64,000 nt of DNA from SG8-32-3 sp964514055 (GTDB lineage: Archaea > Thermoproteota > Bathyarchaeia > Bathyarchaeales > Bathycorpusculaceae): NCBI GenBank assembly GCA_964514055.1, contig CAZEPB010000008.1, forward strand, positions 1 to 64,000, in the 5' to 3' direction. The stretch's first letter is position 1, and each line of letters starts with the position of its first letter. Positions 14,591-22,925 of the stretch are shown here, in pieces. Made by a program: the position numbers and the translations under genes. The notes beneath the pieces were generated by a model. It saw only the letters and a program-made list of their open reading frames with translations, was not told the DNA's origin and ran no database searches.

Positions 14591-14953
14591 ATGGCACAAG
14601 GACAAATTAACGCAATCCGGGTTCAAGACCTTAGCACTGGCAAGTGGTATAACTACGATAATAAAGGCTGGGATACAGAGCCTGAGATAACGCCAGGCAA
14701 AGAAAAACTTTACATAGCGTTTTGGGCCACAAACTACTCATCTAGAGGTACATTAGCCCTATCCATCATTAATAACGAGACAGGCGAGACGGTTGCAGCA
14801 AGAATTTGTCCGACTGTGGACCCGTGGGGCGGCGACATAAACAAGGGTGTCGGTATTGAATCCACGACACACGCACAAGGAGAATATAAAGGCAAAAAAG
14901 GTTTAGACATGCCCGGCCACAAATTAACTCTAATATGTAAGGTGACGCCTTAA
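14591..14953 (+). CDS. Beta-rich protein, paralogue of preceding gene
   Basis: 120 residues from ATG behind AAGGAG. INAIRVQDLSTGKWYNYD parallels YAVRIKDIKNQGAGEYFSW of the preceding gene. One base separates it from the PEGA-repeat gene. Function not known. Confidence 0.6.
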   Translation: MAQGQINAIRVQDLSTGKWYNYDNKGWDTEPEITPGKEKLYIAFWATNYSSRGTLALSIINNETGETVAARICPTVDPWGGDINKGVGIESTTHAQGEYKGKKGLDMPGHKLTLICKVTP

Positions 14954-14954
14954 C

Positions 14955-15848
14955 ATGGATGAATTAGATGTATCCGTAGAATCAATAGGCGGCGAAGAAT
15001 ACACTTTAACAGTGGACTCAACGCCCCAAGGCGTACTATTTTCCATCAGCGAATTACAAACAACAACCCCATTTACGCAACTGTTAGTCAAAGGCAGCTA
15101 CACCATTAAGATGCCTGACTCAACTTATGACGGTAAACCTTTTAAAAGTTGGGAAGATGGTTCAACAAACTCAACGCGCACCATTAATCTTACTTCGGAC
15201 ATGAACTTGAAAGCAACATACGAGGGAGCTGTTGAGGAAGAGGAAGAGGAAGCGGTCAAGCATACTTTAACTGTTGAGTCGGACCCGTCAAACCAGCTTT
15301 TCAGCATTAGCGAGATGCAGTATATAACGCCGTACACGGAAAAGTTAGGCGAAGGCAGCTACACCATTAAGATGCCTGACTCAACTTATGACGGTAAACC
15401 CTTCGAGACATGGGAAGACGGTTCAACGAATCCAGAACGCACCATCAATCTCACTGCCGACATGACAATTAAAGCGACTTACAAGACTCCAGAGGAGGAA
15501 GAGGAGGAAGAGGAAGAAGAGGTTACGGCTGAGCATCTTTTGAAGATCGAGTCGGACCCGACAAGCAAGGGGTTCAGCATTAACGGCGTAACAGCAACGA
15601 CGCCGTACTCAAAGACTTTGCAAGAAGGCAGCTACACAATTATAATGCCAAGTGAAAATTTTAAAAGTTGGGAAGATGGTTCAACAAACTCAACGCGCAC
15701 CATTAATCTTACTTCGGACATGAACTTGAAAGCAACATACGAAGGCGAAGCCCCTAAATCTCAATGCGAAGAACAATACGGTGACTGGGGCTTACTCAAT
15801 GCGCTGCGCAACTTAATATGTGACCTCCAGGGAATCCCAACCGAGTGA
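14955..15848 (+). CDS. Three PEGA-like domains joined by poly-Glu linkers
   Basis: 297 residues. Three copies of a roughly 80-residue unit with order TLTVDSTPQGVLFSISE, TPFT, GSYTIKMP, FKSWEDGSTN, TRTINLTSDMNLKATYE, joined by long glutamate runs. This is the PEGA or InlB B-repeat-like pattern of extracellular stalk proteins. DNA of units 1 and 3 is identical over 84 bases, a sign of recent conversion. A short C-terminal Cys-containing helix follows. Likely a surface spike or stalk. Confidence 0.7.
   Translation: MDELDVSVESIGGEEYTLTVDSTPQGVLFSISELQTTTPFTQLLVKGSYTIKMPDSTYDGKPFKSWEDGSTNSTRTINLTSDMNLKATYEGAVEEEEEEAVKHTLTVESDPSNQLFSISEMQYITPYTEKLGEGSYTIKMPDSTYDGKPFETWEDGSTNPERTINLTADMTIKATYKTPEEEEEEEEEEVTAEHLLKIESDPTSKGFSINGVTATTPYSKTLQEGSYTIIMPSENFKSWEDGSTNSTRTINLTSDMNLKATYEGEAPKSQCEEQYGDWGLLNALRNLICDLQGIPTE
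15140..15742 (+). repeat. 84-base identical repeats within the PEGA gene
   Basis: 15140-15223 and 15659-15742 are identical. Separately the DNA for GSYTIKMPDSTYDGKP is nearly identical in units 1 and 2 (about 15093 and 15352). Confidence 0.85.
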
Positions 15849-16123
15849 AGTCCATGAGCAAACAACAGAAACCAATGGACTTCTTTGAGGGGTTAGCGCA
15901 TCTTTTCCGTTTTGACACGATGAGCGCGAACTGGCGAAATATCATACGGTCTTTCGATCCTGTTACCGCTGGAATACTGTTAGCAGCTGCGCCAGTGATA
16001 GCGCCTATAATTGCACAACAGCTAAAAGAACTCGGGGTTATTACAGAGCCAAAAGAAGCCGAGACAATAATCAAAACGAGTCTAGAAACGGCTGGCACAG
16101 CAACTATGCTTATTCCTGCTTGA
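15845..16123 (+). CDS. Small protein with hydrophobic helix
   Basis: 92 residues from GTG 15845 (GTGA overlap) or ATG 15854. An amphipathic N-terminus is followed by GILLAAAPVIAPIIAQQL, a hydrophobic helix, and a charged end. Last gene of the first virion-like block. Confidence 0.5.
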   Translation: MKSMSKQQKPMDFFEGLAHLFRFDTMSANWRNIIRSFDPVTAGILLAAAPVIAPIIAQQLKELGVITEPKEAETIIKTSLETAGTATMLIPA

Positions 16124-16144
16124 ATAAGGTGGCTTCCTATTTTT

Positions 16145-16180
16145 TATTTATGCATAAACTGTTAATTTATTTGTTAGAAG
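16145..16180 (+). promoter_or_regulatory. Virion-block promoter element, copy 2
   Basis: TATTTATGCATAAACTG, TTAATTTAT, TTGTTAGAAGC: near-identical to copy 1 at 11995. It drives the glycosyltransferase-like gene, so the sugar cluster is tied to the virion-like block. Confidence 0.6.
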
Positions 16181-16211
16181 CCTCTATTTTTTTTCTGAAC
16201 GGTGGATCTTA

Positions 16212-16889
16212 ATGGCTTCTTGGGAAAGAACCACGACTCAACAAGCAGAATTAGCTATCCTTACACCTGTAGGTGGCTTCGTTCAGTTCCTATCGGCTTT
16301 ACTGGTAAAAAACCTCCAGATACCTCTTCCTTATGTCTGGCACTGCACAAGCGGGTATCCTATAGACGTCTCACGCGACCACTTAGTAAAAAAAGCTTTG
16401 GAGGAAAAGGTAAACTTTGTGTTCTTTTTGGATACAGACGTTCTTCCGCACCCTCAAACTCTCGTGCGCCTTTTAGCTAGTAACTTGCCCATTATTTCTG
16501 GTCTATACTGGACCAAGGCAAAACTACCCTGTGCCTACAAATTTACGAAAGACCCAAACCATGCAGGAGGCTTTGACCCAAACCATGTGGAATCTATGGA
16601 CCCCGCAACTTTTAGCCCAAGACCGATGGAAGTAGATGCTGTAGGTGCTGGCTGCTTGCTTATAGACGCTAGAGTTTTCAATATTATTCCGGAGCCCTGG
16701 TTTCAATGGAACATGCTTCCTTGGGTTCCGCAAGAGGAATCAGCTGGGCATTCGGAAGACATTAACTTTTGTCTCAAGGCTAAACAATATGGTTTTCCAA
16801 TTTATTTAGACGCTGGGGCACGCTGTAAACATTTACTTGAAGGTTCTTACTGCCTCGACGAGGAAGGAAAATTCCTAGCGGTCTTATAA
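16212..16889 (+). CDS. GT-A-fold glycosyltransferase-like protein
   Basis: 225 residues. NFVFFLDTDVLPHPQTL carries a DxD-type metal/nucleotide-sugar motif (about residues 70-80); VDAVGAGCLLIDARVF and EDINFCLKAKQYGFPIYLD match the acceptor/base end of family-2-type GT-A enzymes, where E-D is the usual general-base motif. Two bases before the next epimerase gene. Acceptor and sugar are unknown. Unusually short N-terminus but complete core. Confidence 0.65.
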   Translation: MASWERTTTQQAELAILTPVGGFVQFLSALLVKNLQIPLPYVWHCTSGYPIDVSRDHLVKKALEEKVNFVFFLDTDVLPHPQTLVRLLASNLPIISGLYWTKAKLPCAYKFTKDPNHAGGFDPNHVESMDPATFSPRPMEVDAVGAGCLLIDARVFNIIPEPWFQWNMLPWVPQEESAGHSEDINFCLKAKQYGFPIYLDAGARCKHLLEGSYCLDEEGKFLAVL

Positions 16890-16890
16890 A

Positions 16891-17829
16891 ATGATTAAAC
16901 GTGTTTTAGTCACGGGTGCAGCAGGTTTTATCGGCAGTCATTTAATACGTGCGCTCGTGCAAAAAGGCTACGCGGTTACAGGACTCGACGTTCAGAAAGG
17001 AGCGTTAGAAAAGTATGGGGAGGAAGTAACCGAAATTAACGTGGACATCAGCGACAACGCAGATATGGACTCGCTTGGAAAGAACCTTGAACTTGACGCA
17101 GTTATCCATTTGGCAGCCTTAGCAACTCCGAGAATCGCGGAAAGGATGCCAGAAACAACATTTAAAATGAACGTTTACGGCACGTACAACGTCCTTAAAC
17201 TGGCGAAACAGGCTGGAGCCAAAAAAGTGGTTTTTGCTTCCACCGCCCACGTGTACGGCATCAGCCCTAAGTACATGCCAACAGACGAGAAACACCCGTT
17301 AGCGTTGGGTAACACTTACACGAGCAGCAAAATCTTAGGCGAACAAATTTGCAACCTCTTCTATGAGAACCACAACATTTCTTACGTTGCCCTGCGAATG
17401 TTCAACGGTTACGGGCCTAAACAGAGCCTGGACTACTTTATTCCTGCCATGATAAAGCAGGCGATGGAAGGGAAAATAACACTGCGTGGAAGACATATCA
17501 CAAAAGACTTCATCTACGTGGGTGATATGGTCAATGCGATGCTAACTGCTGTGGAGTCGGATTATGTTGGACCCTTGAATGTGGGAACAGGCATTGAAAC
17601 TACGCTGGAAACAGTGGCAAGCTTTATAGCTAAAAACTTGGGCGCTGAGCTGGGCTTTGCCGAAACAGAGGATAGAGGACCCACGCACATGCGATGTGAC
17701 CCTACGCGAATAAAGAATCTCGGATGGCTACCTGAAACCATGTTAGAAGACGGTTTATCCAAAACGATAGAGCATTTTAAGCCTTTGTTCTTCTCCAGTT
17801 TGCTATCATCTCACGATGAACAAAAATAA
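16891..17829 (+). CDS. NAD-dependent nucleotide-sugar epimerase/dehydratase
   Basis: 312 residues of the extended SDR family. VLVTGAAGFIGSHLIRAL is the GxxGxxG dinucleotide site, Asp follows beta-2 (GLDVQ), the catalytic pair is in YTSSK, and DFIYVGDMVNAML plus the GWLPET end fit UDP-glucose 4-epimerase-like or dTDP-glucose-dehydratase-like enzymes. Exact substrate cannot be read. Its last 53 bases overlap the convergent NUDIX gene. Confidence 0.85.
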   Translation: MIKRVLVTGAAGFIGSHLIRALVQKGYAVTGLDVQKGALEKYGEEVTEINVDISDNADMDSLGKNLELDAVIHLAALATPRIAERMPETTFKMNVYGTYNVLKLAKQAGAKKVVFASTAHVYGISPKYMPTDEKHPLALGNTYTSSKILGEQICNLFYENHNISYVALRMFNGYGPKQSLDYFIPAMIKQAMEGKITLRGRHITKDFIYVGDMVNAMLTAVESDYVGPLNVGTGIETTLETVASFIAKNLGAELGFAETEDRGPTHMRCDPTRIKNLGWLPETMLEDGLSKTIEHFKPLFFSSLLSSHDEQK

Positions 17830-18217
17830 GGCTTTCGGGGGGGTCTTTTCTCCACTCTACCTTGCTGAAGTCTTTGCCTAGACCATGCGTTCCTTTGGCG
17901 CCGTAAGCTACGTAGCTTATGCAGATGTCAGATCTAGGGCGGTAGTTTGATGAGTAAACCCCGTTTAACACAAGTTTCTCGTAAGATATGCCGTATTCTT
18001 GTGCCTGCCGCAGTGCCGTTTCTTCAGGGTCTTCGCCTTTGAGTATTCTTCCGCCTGGCAGCATCCAAGTGTTTACACATGGGGGAATTCTTCGAATGCC
18101 ATAAAGAACCTCGCCTTTGTCGTTAACGAAAATTAAGTCTACGCAGGGAATAGGCATAATTTGAACCATAAGGTTCCACAGTTTTTCAGGCAAATACCTG
18201 TTTGGTGAAATGGTCAT
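17777..18217 (-). CDS. NUDIX hydrolase, GDP-mannose hydrolase-like
   Basis: 146 residues. PCVDLIFVNDKGEVLYGIRR then WMLPGGRILKGEDPEETALR form the NUDIX helix region; the C-terminal half of the box is altered (RQAQEYGI instead of RExxEExG), as in GDP-mannose mannosyl hydrolases that lack one of the usual glutamates. Starts right after the stop of a 43-residue membrane protein, in an operon with an SDR enzyme. Probably trims a nucleotide sugar. Confidence 0.75.
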   Translation of the reverse strand: MTISPNRYLPEKLWNLMVQIMPIPCVDLIFVNDKGEVLYGIRRIPPCVNTWMLPGGRILKGEDPEETALRQAQEYGISYEKLVLNGVYSSNYRPRSDICISYVAYGAKGTHGLGKDFSKVEWRKDPPESLIFVHREMIANWRRTKA

Positions 18218-18349
18218 TTAATTCCTCCTGTGTTCTTTTATCCATTTAATCCAATAATCAGGGTATTTTTTCATGCTCCAATCGGCAAGCAATCCGCCAA
18301 GACCTACTCCAACGCAAATACCAAAAATAAAATACGGTAATTCGATCAT
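18218..18349 (-). CDS. 43-residue membrane protein
   Basis: ATG 18349 overlaps the end of the SDR gene (18346). One glycine-rich helix (PYFIFGICVGVGLGGLLADW) and a basic tail. Located between the SDR and NUDIX genes with no gaps, so surely in their operon. Might anchor a sugar-synthesis complex; function not known. Confidence 0.55.
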   Translation of the reverse strand: MIELPYFIFGICVGVGLGGLLADWSMKKYPDYWIKWIKEHRRN

Positions 18350-19320
18350 TCCGTCTGCTTCCTGTACCATTCTATCGTGTCTGCTATGCCATCTTCTAGC
18401 TTAACTTTGGGTTTGTAGCCGAGAACCATTCTTGCCTTAGCAATGTCGACCATTCTCACAGGGAGAGCTGAGGGTTTGGTTTCGTCTAGCTCTATCTTCG
18501 CCTTCGAGCCTAAAGCCTTTAAAATGATCTGTGCCAGCTCATAAGTCGTAACAGGATGCCCCGAAGCGATGTTTACGGGGTCAGCGTGCGGAAGGGTCAT
18601 AACCGTTAGAAGCAAGCCACGTGCGATATCGCTAGCGTGTACAAAGTCTCTAACGTCTCTTCCGTTTCCCCACAGCACGAAGCGCTTTTTCTCTCGTAAA
18701 GCCCTGCTAATAAGAGCAGGCAGCACGTGTGATGTTCGTTCATCAAAATTATCAAATCTACCGTAAGCCCCGCTTGGTCTGACGATACCAATTTTCAACC
18801 CAACTGTATTAAAGTAAAACTCGCAAAGTTTCTCTAAGAACCGTTTTACCCAGCCGATACCGAAATATAACCTGTAGGGAGCAACGCCGAAGTTTAGGTC
18901 CCCTTCTCTAACGGGCGTTTCTGACGGAGAATAAACAACGGTACTGCTGATATGCCCGACTCTGTCAACTTTTTCCCTGTAACACGCTTCTACCACGTTG
19001 GTCCATAAAACCGCGTTAGGTCCAACAAATGCGGTCGGGTCGTTTGCAGCTAACCCAGCGCCTCCCGTGACTCCTGCACAGTTCATGACAATTTGGGCGT
19101 CTCGCACAGCCTCCCTAGCTTCCGTAAGGTCCAACAGGTTAAATGGTCCTGCTAGGAAGTCCGCCATGTACGTGTAGTCTGTTGGGGGTCTATTGTTATA
19201 CACGGCTTTCACTTCTGCGCCAAGCTTACTCAGCTCTGCCACCATGTAAGAGCCTATCATACCCGTGGCGCCAAGCACGGTCACACGTTTGCCGTGATAA
19301 AACTCTTTCAATTCAGTCAT
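18346..19320 (-). CDS. SDR epimerase/reductase with altered YxxxK
   Basis: 324 residues. VTVLGATGMIGSYMVAEL gives the nucleotide site; NCAGVTGGAG and ISSTVVYSPSE resemble GDP-fucose synthase (a GDP-4-keto-6-deoxyhexose epimerase/reductase); FVHASDIARGLLL and LGYKPKVKLEDG end the fold. The expected YxxxK is not intact: the region reads YFGIGWVKR, so the Tyr and Lys are not four apart. Either a different residue takes over or activity is changed. In one operon with the E1-like and aminotransferase-fold genes upstream. Confidence 0.75.
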   Translation of the reverse strand: MTELKEFYHGKRVTVLGATGMIGSYMVAELSKLGAEVKAVYNNRPPTDYTYMADFLAGPFNLLDLTEAREAVRDAQIVMNCAGVTGGAGLAANDPTAFVGPNAVLWTNVVEACYREKVDRVGHISSTVVYSPSETPVREGDLNFGVAPYRLYFGIGWVKRFLEKLCEFYFNTVGLKIGIVRPSGAYGRFDNFDERTSHVLPALISRALREKKRFVLWGNGRDVRDFVHASDIARGLLLTVMTLPHADPVNIASGHPVTTYELAQIILKALGSKAKIELDETKPSALPVRMVDIAKARMVLGYKPKVKLEDGIADTIEWYRKQTE

Positions 19321-19480
19321 TTACACTCGCCATTTCAAGATTATTCTGCCTGTCAAGGCATTTTAACATATTTGTGCAAAATTTTGTATAAGCCTTGCTA
19401 TAGCAATCCTTAACCGCTTCAAGTACTAACTCAGGGTCAGTCACAATCGCAAAAGCTAAATCATCTTCACGTTTTCCCAT
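19313..19480 (-). CDS. 55-residue helical protein
   Basis: ATG 19480 follows the E1-alpha stop directly and the end overlaps the SDR start by eight bases. Helical with several cysteines (VKDCYSKAYTKFCTNMLKC). Position in the operon argues that it is real; role unknown. Confidence 0.5.
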   Translation of the reverse strand: MGKREDDLAFAIVTDPELVLEAVKDCYSKAYTKFCTNMLKCLDRQNNLEMASVND

Positions 19481-20398
19481 TTACGTTTTCTCCCAATTTG
19501 CTTCTGGCCAGGGGTCTTTTTTAACCCTTGACAATACTTCGTTTACTTCATTTTCTATTTGGATCCAAATAGAGTTTTTGCTTTCATCGCTTAGTTGCAG
19601 CCGCTTTTCGGAAACAAGCAGGGGGTCCCTCTTCGCCAACTCCGCTAGTTCCTCTTGGCTTCGGGCGTCTCTTTGCCCCTGTTTATGCCAGCATAACCGC
19701 GTAGTTTCCATGTCCATAAAAACGGGTTTGCCTGTGCGGACCCGCTGTAAACAAAGCGTAGTACAATTGTAGACTTCTTTTATGTTGTTGCCGTTAATGG
19801 TTACAGCGTTGATGTCGTAAGCTGCCATCCTCTCCGCCACCGTCTCCGTAGGTAAGTAGTATTCTTTTCTGATGTTGCCTGCAAGTCCGTTGTCTTCGCA
19901 GACAAGCAGCAGCGGAACTTTCTTGATTTTAGCAATGTTCAAGGCTTCGTGTACTTGTCCGTTGCTTGTTGAAGCGTCGCCGAAGAACACCGCTACAACA
20001 TCATGGGTCTTTCTGTAATACCGCAGCGCGTAGGCTAATCCCGTAGCCACAGGAACGCACGTGCCGACAAGTTGAAAACTAAACATGTGCCTGATTTCTG
20101 GATTATTAATGTGCATTTCTCCAGCTAACCCGCCGTTGACGCCTGTAGCTTTGCCTAATACCTCAGCTATCAAGGGGTAAAGTGCAGCACCCTTAGCGAT
20201 TTCATGCGCGATAGTGCGATGATGAGTTACGATGTAGTCTGTTTCTTTGAGGGCAGCACAGACACCCACGCTTATGGCTTCTTGCCCCTTACTAAAGTGC
20301 AGGTCCGCAGCCTCGCCTTTGAGGCAGAGTTCTTGAAGCTTGTTCTCTACTATGCGGACCGTAACCATTCGCTTATAAAGAGTCAATTCGTCAATCAT
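19481..20398 (-). CDS. Thiamine-diphosphate E1 alpha-like subunit
   Basis: 305 residues of the 2-oxoacid dehydrogenase/transketolase-like E1-alpha family. The ThDP motif starts at GDASTSNGQ and continues EALNIAKIKKVPLLLVCEDN; HFSKGQEAISVG and THHRTIAHEIAKG match the usual substrate-side histidines. No E2/E3 genes are near; the neighbours make sugars. I infer use as a carboligase or acyl donor for a branched or modified sugar together with the beta subunit 425 bases upstream in the same operon. Confidence 0.88.
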   Translation of the reverse strand: MIDELTLYKRMVTVRIVENKLQELCLKGEAADLHFSKGQEAISVGVCAALKETDYIVTHHRTIAHEIAKGAALYPLIAEVLGKATGVNGGLAGEMHINNPEIRHMFSFQLVGTCVPVATGLAYALRYYRKTHDVVAVFFGDASTSNGQVHEALNIAKIKKVPLLLVCEDNGLAGNIRKEYYLPTETVAERMAAYDINAVTINGNNIKEVYNCTTLCLQRVRTGKPVFMDMETTRLCWHKQGQRDARSQEELAELAKRDPLLVSEKRLQLSDESKNSIWIQIENEVNEVLSRVKKDPWPEANWEKT

Positions 20399-20399
20399 C

Positions 20400-20597
20400 T
20401 TATGTCGCCTCTTTTATTTGCTTTGATAACAATTGAATTGCTATCTCCATTATTCCTTTTTTTTCAAAGGCTTTTTCGGGCTGCTCGGGTAAAATGTCTT
20501 TTGGCAAAATCTTTAATCCTCTCTTAACAAGTTGTTTTCTTATTTCAAGGATTTCATTGTAACACTTGCGGTCTATTTTGACACCTGAATACGCCAT
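20400..20597 (-). CDS. 65-residue protein, unknown
   Basis: ATG 20597 behind GGAGAAT; a longer start at 20699 would overlap the upstream gene. Basic, helical (DRKCYNEILEIRKQLVKRGL). Sits between the two E1 subunit genes. Function unknown. Confidence 0.5.
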   Translation of the reverse strand: MAYSGVKIDRKCYNEILEIRKQLVKRGLKILPKDILPEQPEKAFEKKGIMEIAIQLLSKQIKEAT

Positions 20598-20601
20598 TCT
20601 C

Positions 20602-20820
20602 TTAATTCTCCCTCCCTGATAACTCCGCGAGTCTAGCATCAACCACTTTACGCCCAGCCAAGCTACGCAAAGCAGCGAGAGTAATAGCCTTATTTTCAAA
20701 GTAAATTATGGCGTCAGTTTTTGATGTTTTTTTCTGACAAACAGGACAGGTGTCTTGACCAAGCAACCAATAGAAGCCATGATCATACTTTTCCCAATAA
20801 GCGTCAAGATGTTTCTGCAT
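20602..20820 (-). CDS. 72-residue protein with Cys pair
   Basis: DTCPVCQKKTSKTDAIIYF has one CxxC pair, then a basic helix (ALRSLAGRKVVDARLAEL). Lies three bases after the E1-beta stop. Perhaps a zinc-knuckle accessory protein; not recognised. Confidence 0.5.
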   Translation of the reverse strand: MQKHLDAYWEKYDHGFYWLLGQDTCPVCQKKTSKTDAIIYFENKAITLAALRSLAGRKVVDARLAELSGREN

Positions 20821-20823
20821 AAT

Positions 20824-21819
20824 TTACCCTCCTAACTTCAATGTTTCTCTATCCAGCTCCTTCAAAACTTCAAGTATCTTTTTCTCGGAGGGTAGCATGT
20901 ACTCGTGAAGGCCGCTGCTTGCGGGAATAGTTGTTCTAGGTGCGCCCAAGCGCCTAACAGGGTGGCGCAAAACTTCATAGCATCTTTCGCTTATCTGAGC
21001 TGCTATTTCAGCGCCTACCCCCGCATACTGCACGTCAGGCTCAACTATGAGAAGGGCGCCCGTGTTCTGTACTGAGCGTTCAATTAGGTCGTAGTCCACA
21101 GGGTAGAGGCTTCTTAAATCTATGAGTTCGTAGGTCAATTTTTCTCTTTCAAACAGCATTTCTAGAATCCTTTCGGTGAGTGCGTATGAAACAACCGTAA
21201 CTCCGCATCCTACTCGTGCGGTTCGTGCTTTGCCTAATGAGTCATGCAGCGGCAGCTGTAGCCATTTATCTTGTAAGTGCTCGGGCATTGTTTTATCTGA
21301 TATCATGCGGTCCTCAAAGAACAGGGTTGCCGCTTTGGTCCTTAAGGCTGCCTCCATAAGCCCACGTGCATCCACAGCGTTAGAGGGAACAACCACGTTC
21401 AAACCTGGTATATGCGTGAAGAGGCTTTCGGGTCGTTGTCCTGTTGTCGGACCGCCAGTAAAGAATTCTGCGCGTATGATGATGGTTTTAGGTTCGGAGA
21501 TAAAGTTTACTTTGGCTGCCGTGTTACAAATGCTGTCCATTGTTCTATATAGAAAGTCGGCAGTGATAACATCAACTATAGGTTTAACGCCGCCAAGCGC
21601 CATACCTACCGCAAAGTTCGTGTTGCCATCCTCGCTTATGGGAAGTGTGATAAAGCGCTCAGGGAAATCTCTCTCTATATCAGGCGAATCAAAATGAATC
21701 TTCATACAACTTCCTTCACCCATAATATAGATTGAGGGGTCTTCTTTCATTCTGTAGTATATAGCGCGGTATATTCCGTCGCGGATCAGTCGATTTCTAA
21801 CCCAGGGGTTCTTACTCAT
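20824..21819 (-). CDS. Thiamine-diphosphate E1 beta-like subunit
   Basis: 331 residues from ATG 21819 (AGGAGCG upstream); a start at 21843 is possible. Typical E1-beta features: ITLPISEDGNTNFAVGMALGG (beta subunit Glu region), FLYRTMDSICNTAAKV, RAEFFTGGPTTGQRPES, and the C-terminal transketolase-type domain with DLRSLYPVDYDLIERSV. Paired with the E1-alpha gene downstream. In this sugar cluster the pair most likely acts on a ketosugar rather than in central metabolism; inference. Confidence 0.88.
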   Translation of the reverse strand: MSKNPWVRNRLIRDGIYRAIYYRMKEDPSIYIMGEGSCMKIHFDSPDIERDFPERFITLPISEDGNTNFAVGMALGGVKPIVDVITADFLYRTMDSICNTAAKVNFISEPKTIIIRAEFFTGGPTTGQRPESLFTHIPGLNVVVPSNAVDARGLMEAALRTKAATLFFEDRMISDKTMPEHLQDKWLQLPLHDSLGKARTARVGCGVTVVSYALTERILEMLFEREKLTYELIDLRSLYPVDYDLIERSVQNTGALLIVEPDVQYAGVGAEIAAQISERCYEVLRHPVRRLGAPRTTIPASSGLHEYMLPSEKKILEVLKELDRETLKLGG

Positions 21820-21832
21820 TTTTTTTCGCTCC

Positions 21833-22924
21833 TTATTTTTCAACGTTTTTCTTCACGTTTTCTATTATGTACTCTACTTCTTGGTCGCTTAAGTTTTGGT
21901 GTGCAGGCAAAAACAAGGTGTTCTTTGAGGCGCAAGCTGCGTTAGGCGCGTTTTTTCCTCTTGACGGGTACATGCCTCTTGTTTCTATACCCGCTTTCTC
22001 CAGCCTTATTATAACCTCTTGCGGGTTCTTTGTATGTATCGGGTAAGCAAGAGGGCAGATGTACTCGCCGGGGTCTTCACGTAGCATTCCACATTGCAAG
22101 CTTTCATTGTATGCACGGAGAATTTCATGCCTGCGCCTTACGATCTCGTTTATTTTCGTCATTTTAAGGCAGCCCAGCAAACCCTGTATCTCCATAGGCT
22201 TCACATTGTAGCCTGGATAGTCATAGGTTGCCCAGCGGATTTCGCCCTTGTATTGCTTTCTTCTTTCACAAACGCCCTGCGACTTAAGAGTGCATACTTG
22301 GCAAGTGCAGACTCTTGAATTGTCTCTTAATGCCCTGCAAATCTCCGACAGTTCCTTATCGTTTGTAACTATCATGCCCCCCTCAATCGTGCAAACTTGA
22401 TGAGCAGGGAAAAAAGAATAAACAGCAATATCCCCAAGCGCCCCTGCCTTCTTACCTTTTAATTCGCTTCCCATAGCTTGAGCTGCATCCTCAACGATTA
22501 CGGCGTCCTCAAGTTCCTCTAAACCTTGCACGGGTTTACCGAACAAGTGTACAGGCAAAAAAACGCCGCTGCGTTGACATCTGCTTAGGTCCATATTCAA
22601 CGAATTCGCCTGGATATCCGTAAAAACAGGATTCATCCCGTTAACTAAGATGGCGTTATGCGTAGCCATGTACGTGAGGCTTGTAGTTATAACGTCGGCA
22701 GAAACAGATTTATATTTGATTTTCACCGCTTGGAGCGCTAGCATGAGCGCGCTTGTGCCGCTGTTTACCATAATGCCGTATTTAACGCCAGTCCACTTAG
22801 CGCATTCTCTTTCAAATTGAAGAACGTATTTTCCAAGAGTTAACTTTGGGTCAGGTTCACTAACTAACCTTGTTACGGCGTCTCTTTCAGCGGGTCCCCA
22901 GTCTAATGTGCCAATTCTAATCAA
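21833..22924 (-). CDS. DegT-fold sugar 3-dehydratase of E1/ColD type
   Basis: 363 residues from TTG 22924 (AGAGGTATC upstream). PLP fold of the DegT/DnrJ/EryC1 family: NSGTSALMLAL, DAAQAMGS. The internal-aldimine lysine position reads SFFPAHQVCTIEGG, with His in place of Lys. That substitution marks GDP-4-keto-6-deoxymannose 3-dehydratase (ColD) and CDP-4-keto-6-deoxyglucose 3-dehydrase (E1), not aminotransferases. A cysteine group CTCQVCTLKSQGVC lies where E1 holds its [2Fe-2S] cluster, so E1-like is favoured. It would make a 3,6-dideoxy sugar. Confidence 0.8.
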   Translation of the reverse strand: MIRIGTLDWGPAERDAVTRLVSEPDPKLTLGKYVLQFERECAKWTGVKYGIMVNSGTSALMLALQAVKIKYKSVSADVITTSLTYMATHNAILVNGMNPVFTDIQANSLNMDLSRCQRSGVFLPVHLFGKPVQGLEELEDAVIVEDAAQAMGSELKGKKAGALGDIAVYSFFPAHQVCTIEGGMIVTNDKELSEICRALRDNSRVCTCQVCTLKSQGVCERRKQYKGEIRWATYDYPGYNVKPMEIQGLLGCLKMTKINEIVRRRHEILRAYNESLQCGMLREDPGEYICPLAYPIHTKNPQEVIIRLEKAGIETRGMYPSRGKNAPNAACASKNTLFLPAHQNLSDQEVEYIIENVKKNVEK

Positions 22925-22925
22925 G

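Noticed and set aside
19481..21819. Pyruvate dehydrogenase complex
   Set aside because: No E2 or E3 genes and the operon is devoted to sugar synthesis.
21833..22924. Ordinary sugar aminotransferase
   Set aside because: The PLP lysine is replaced by His, which fits 3-dehydratases instead.
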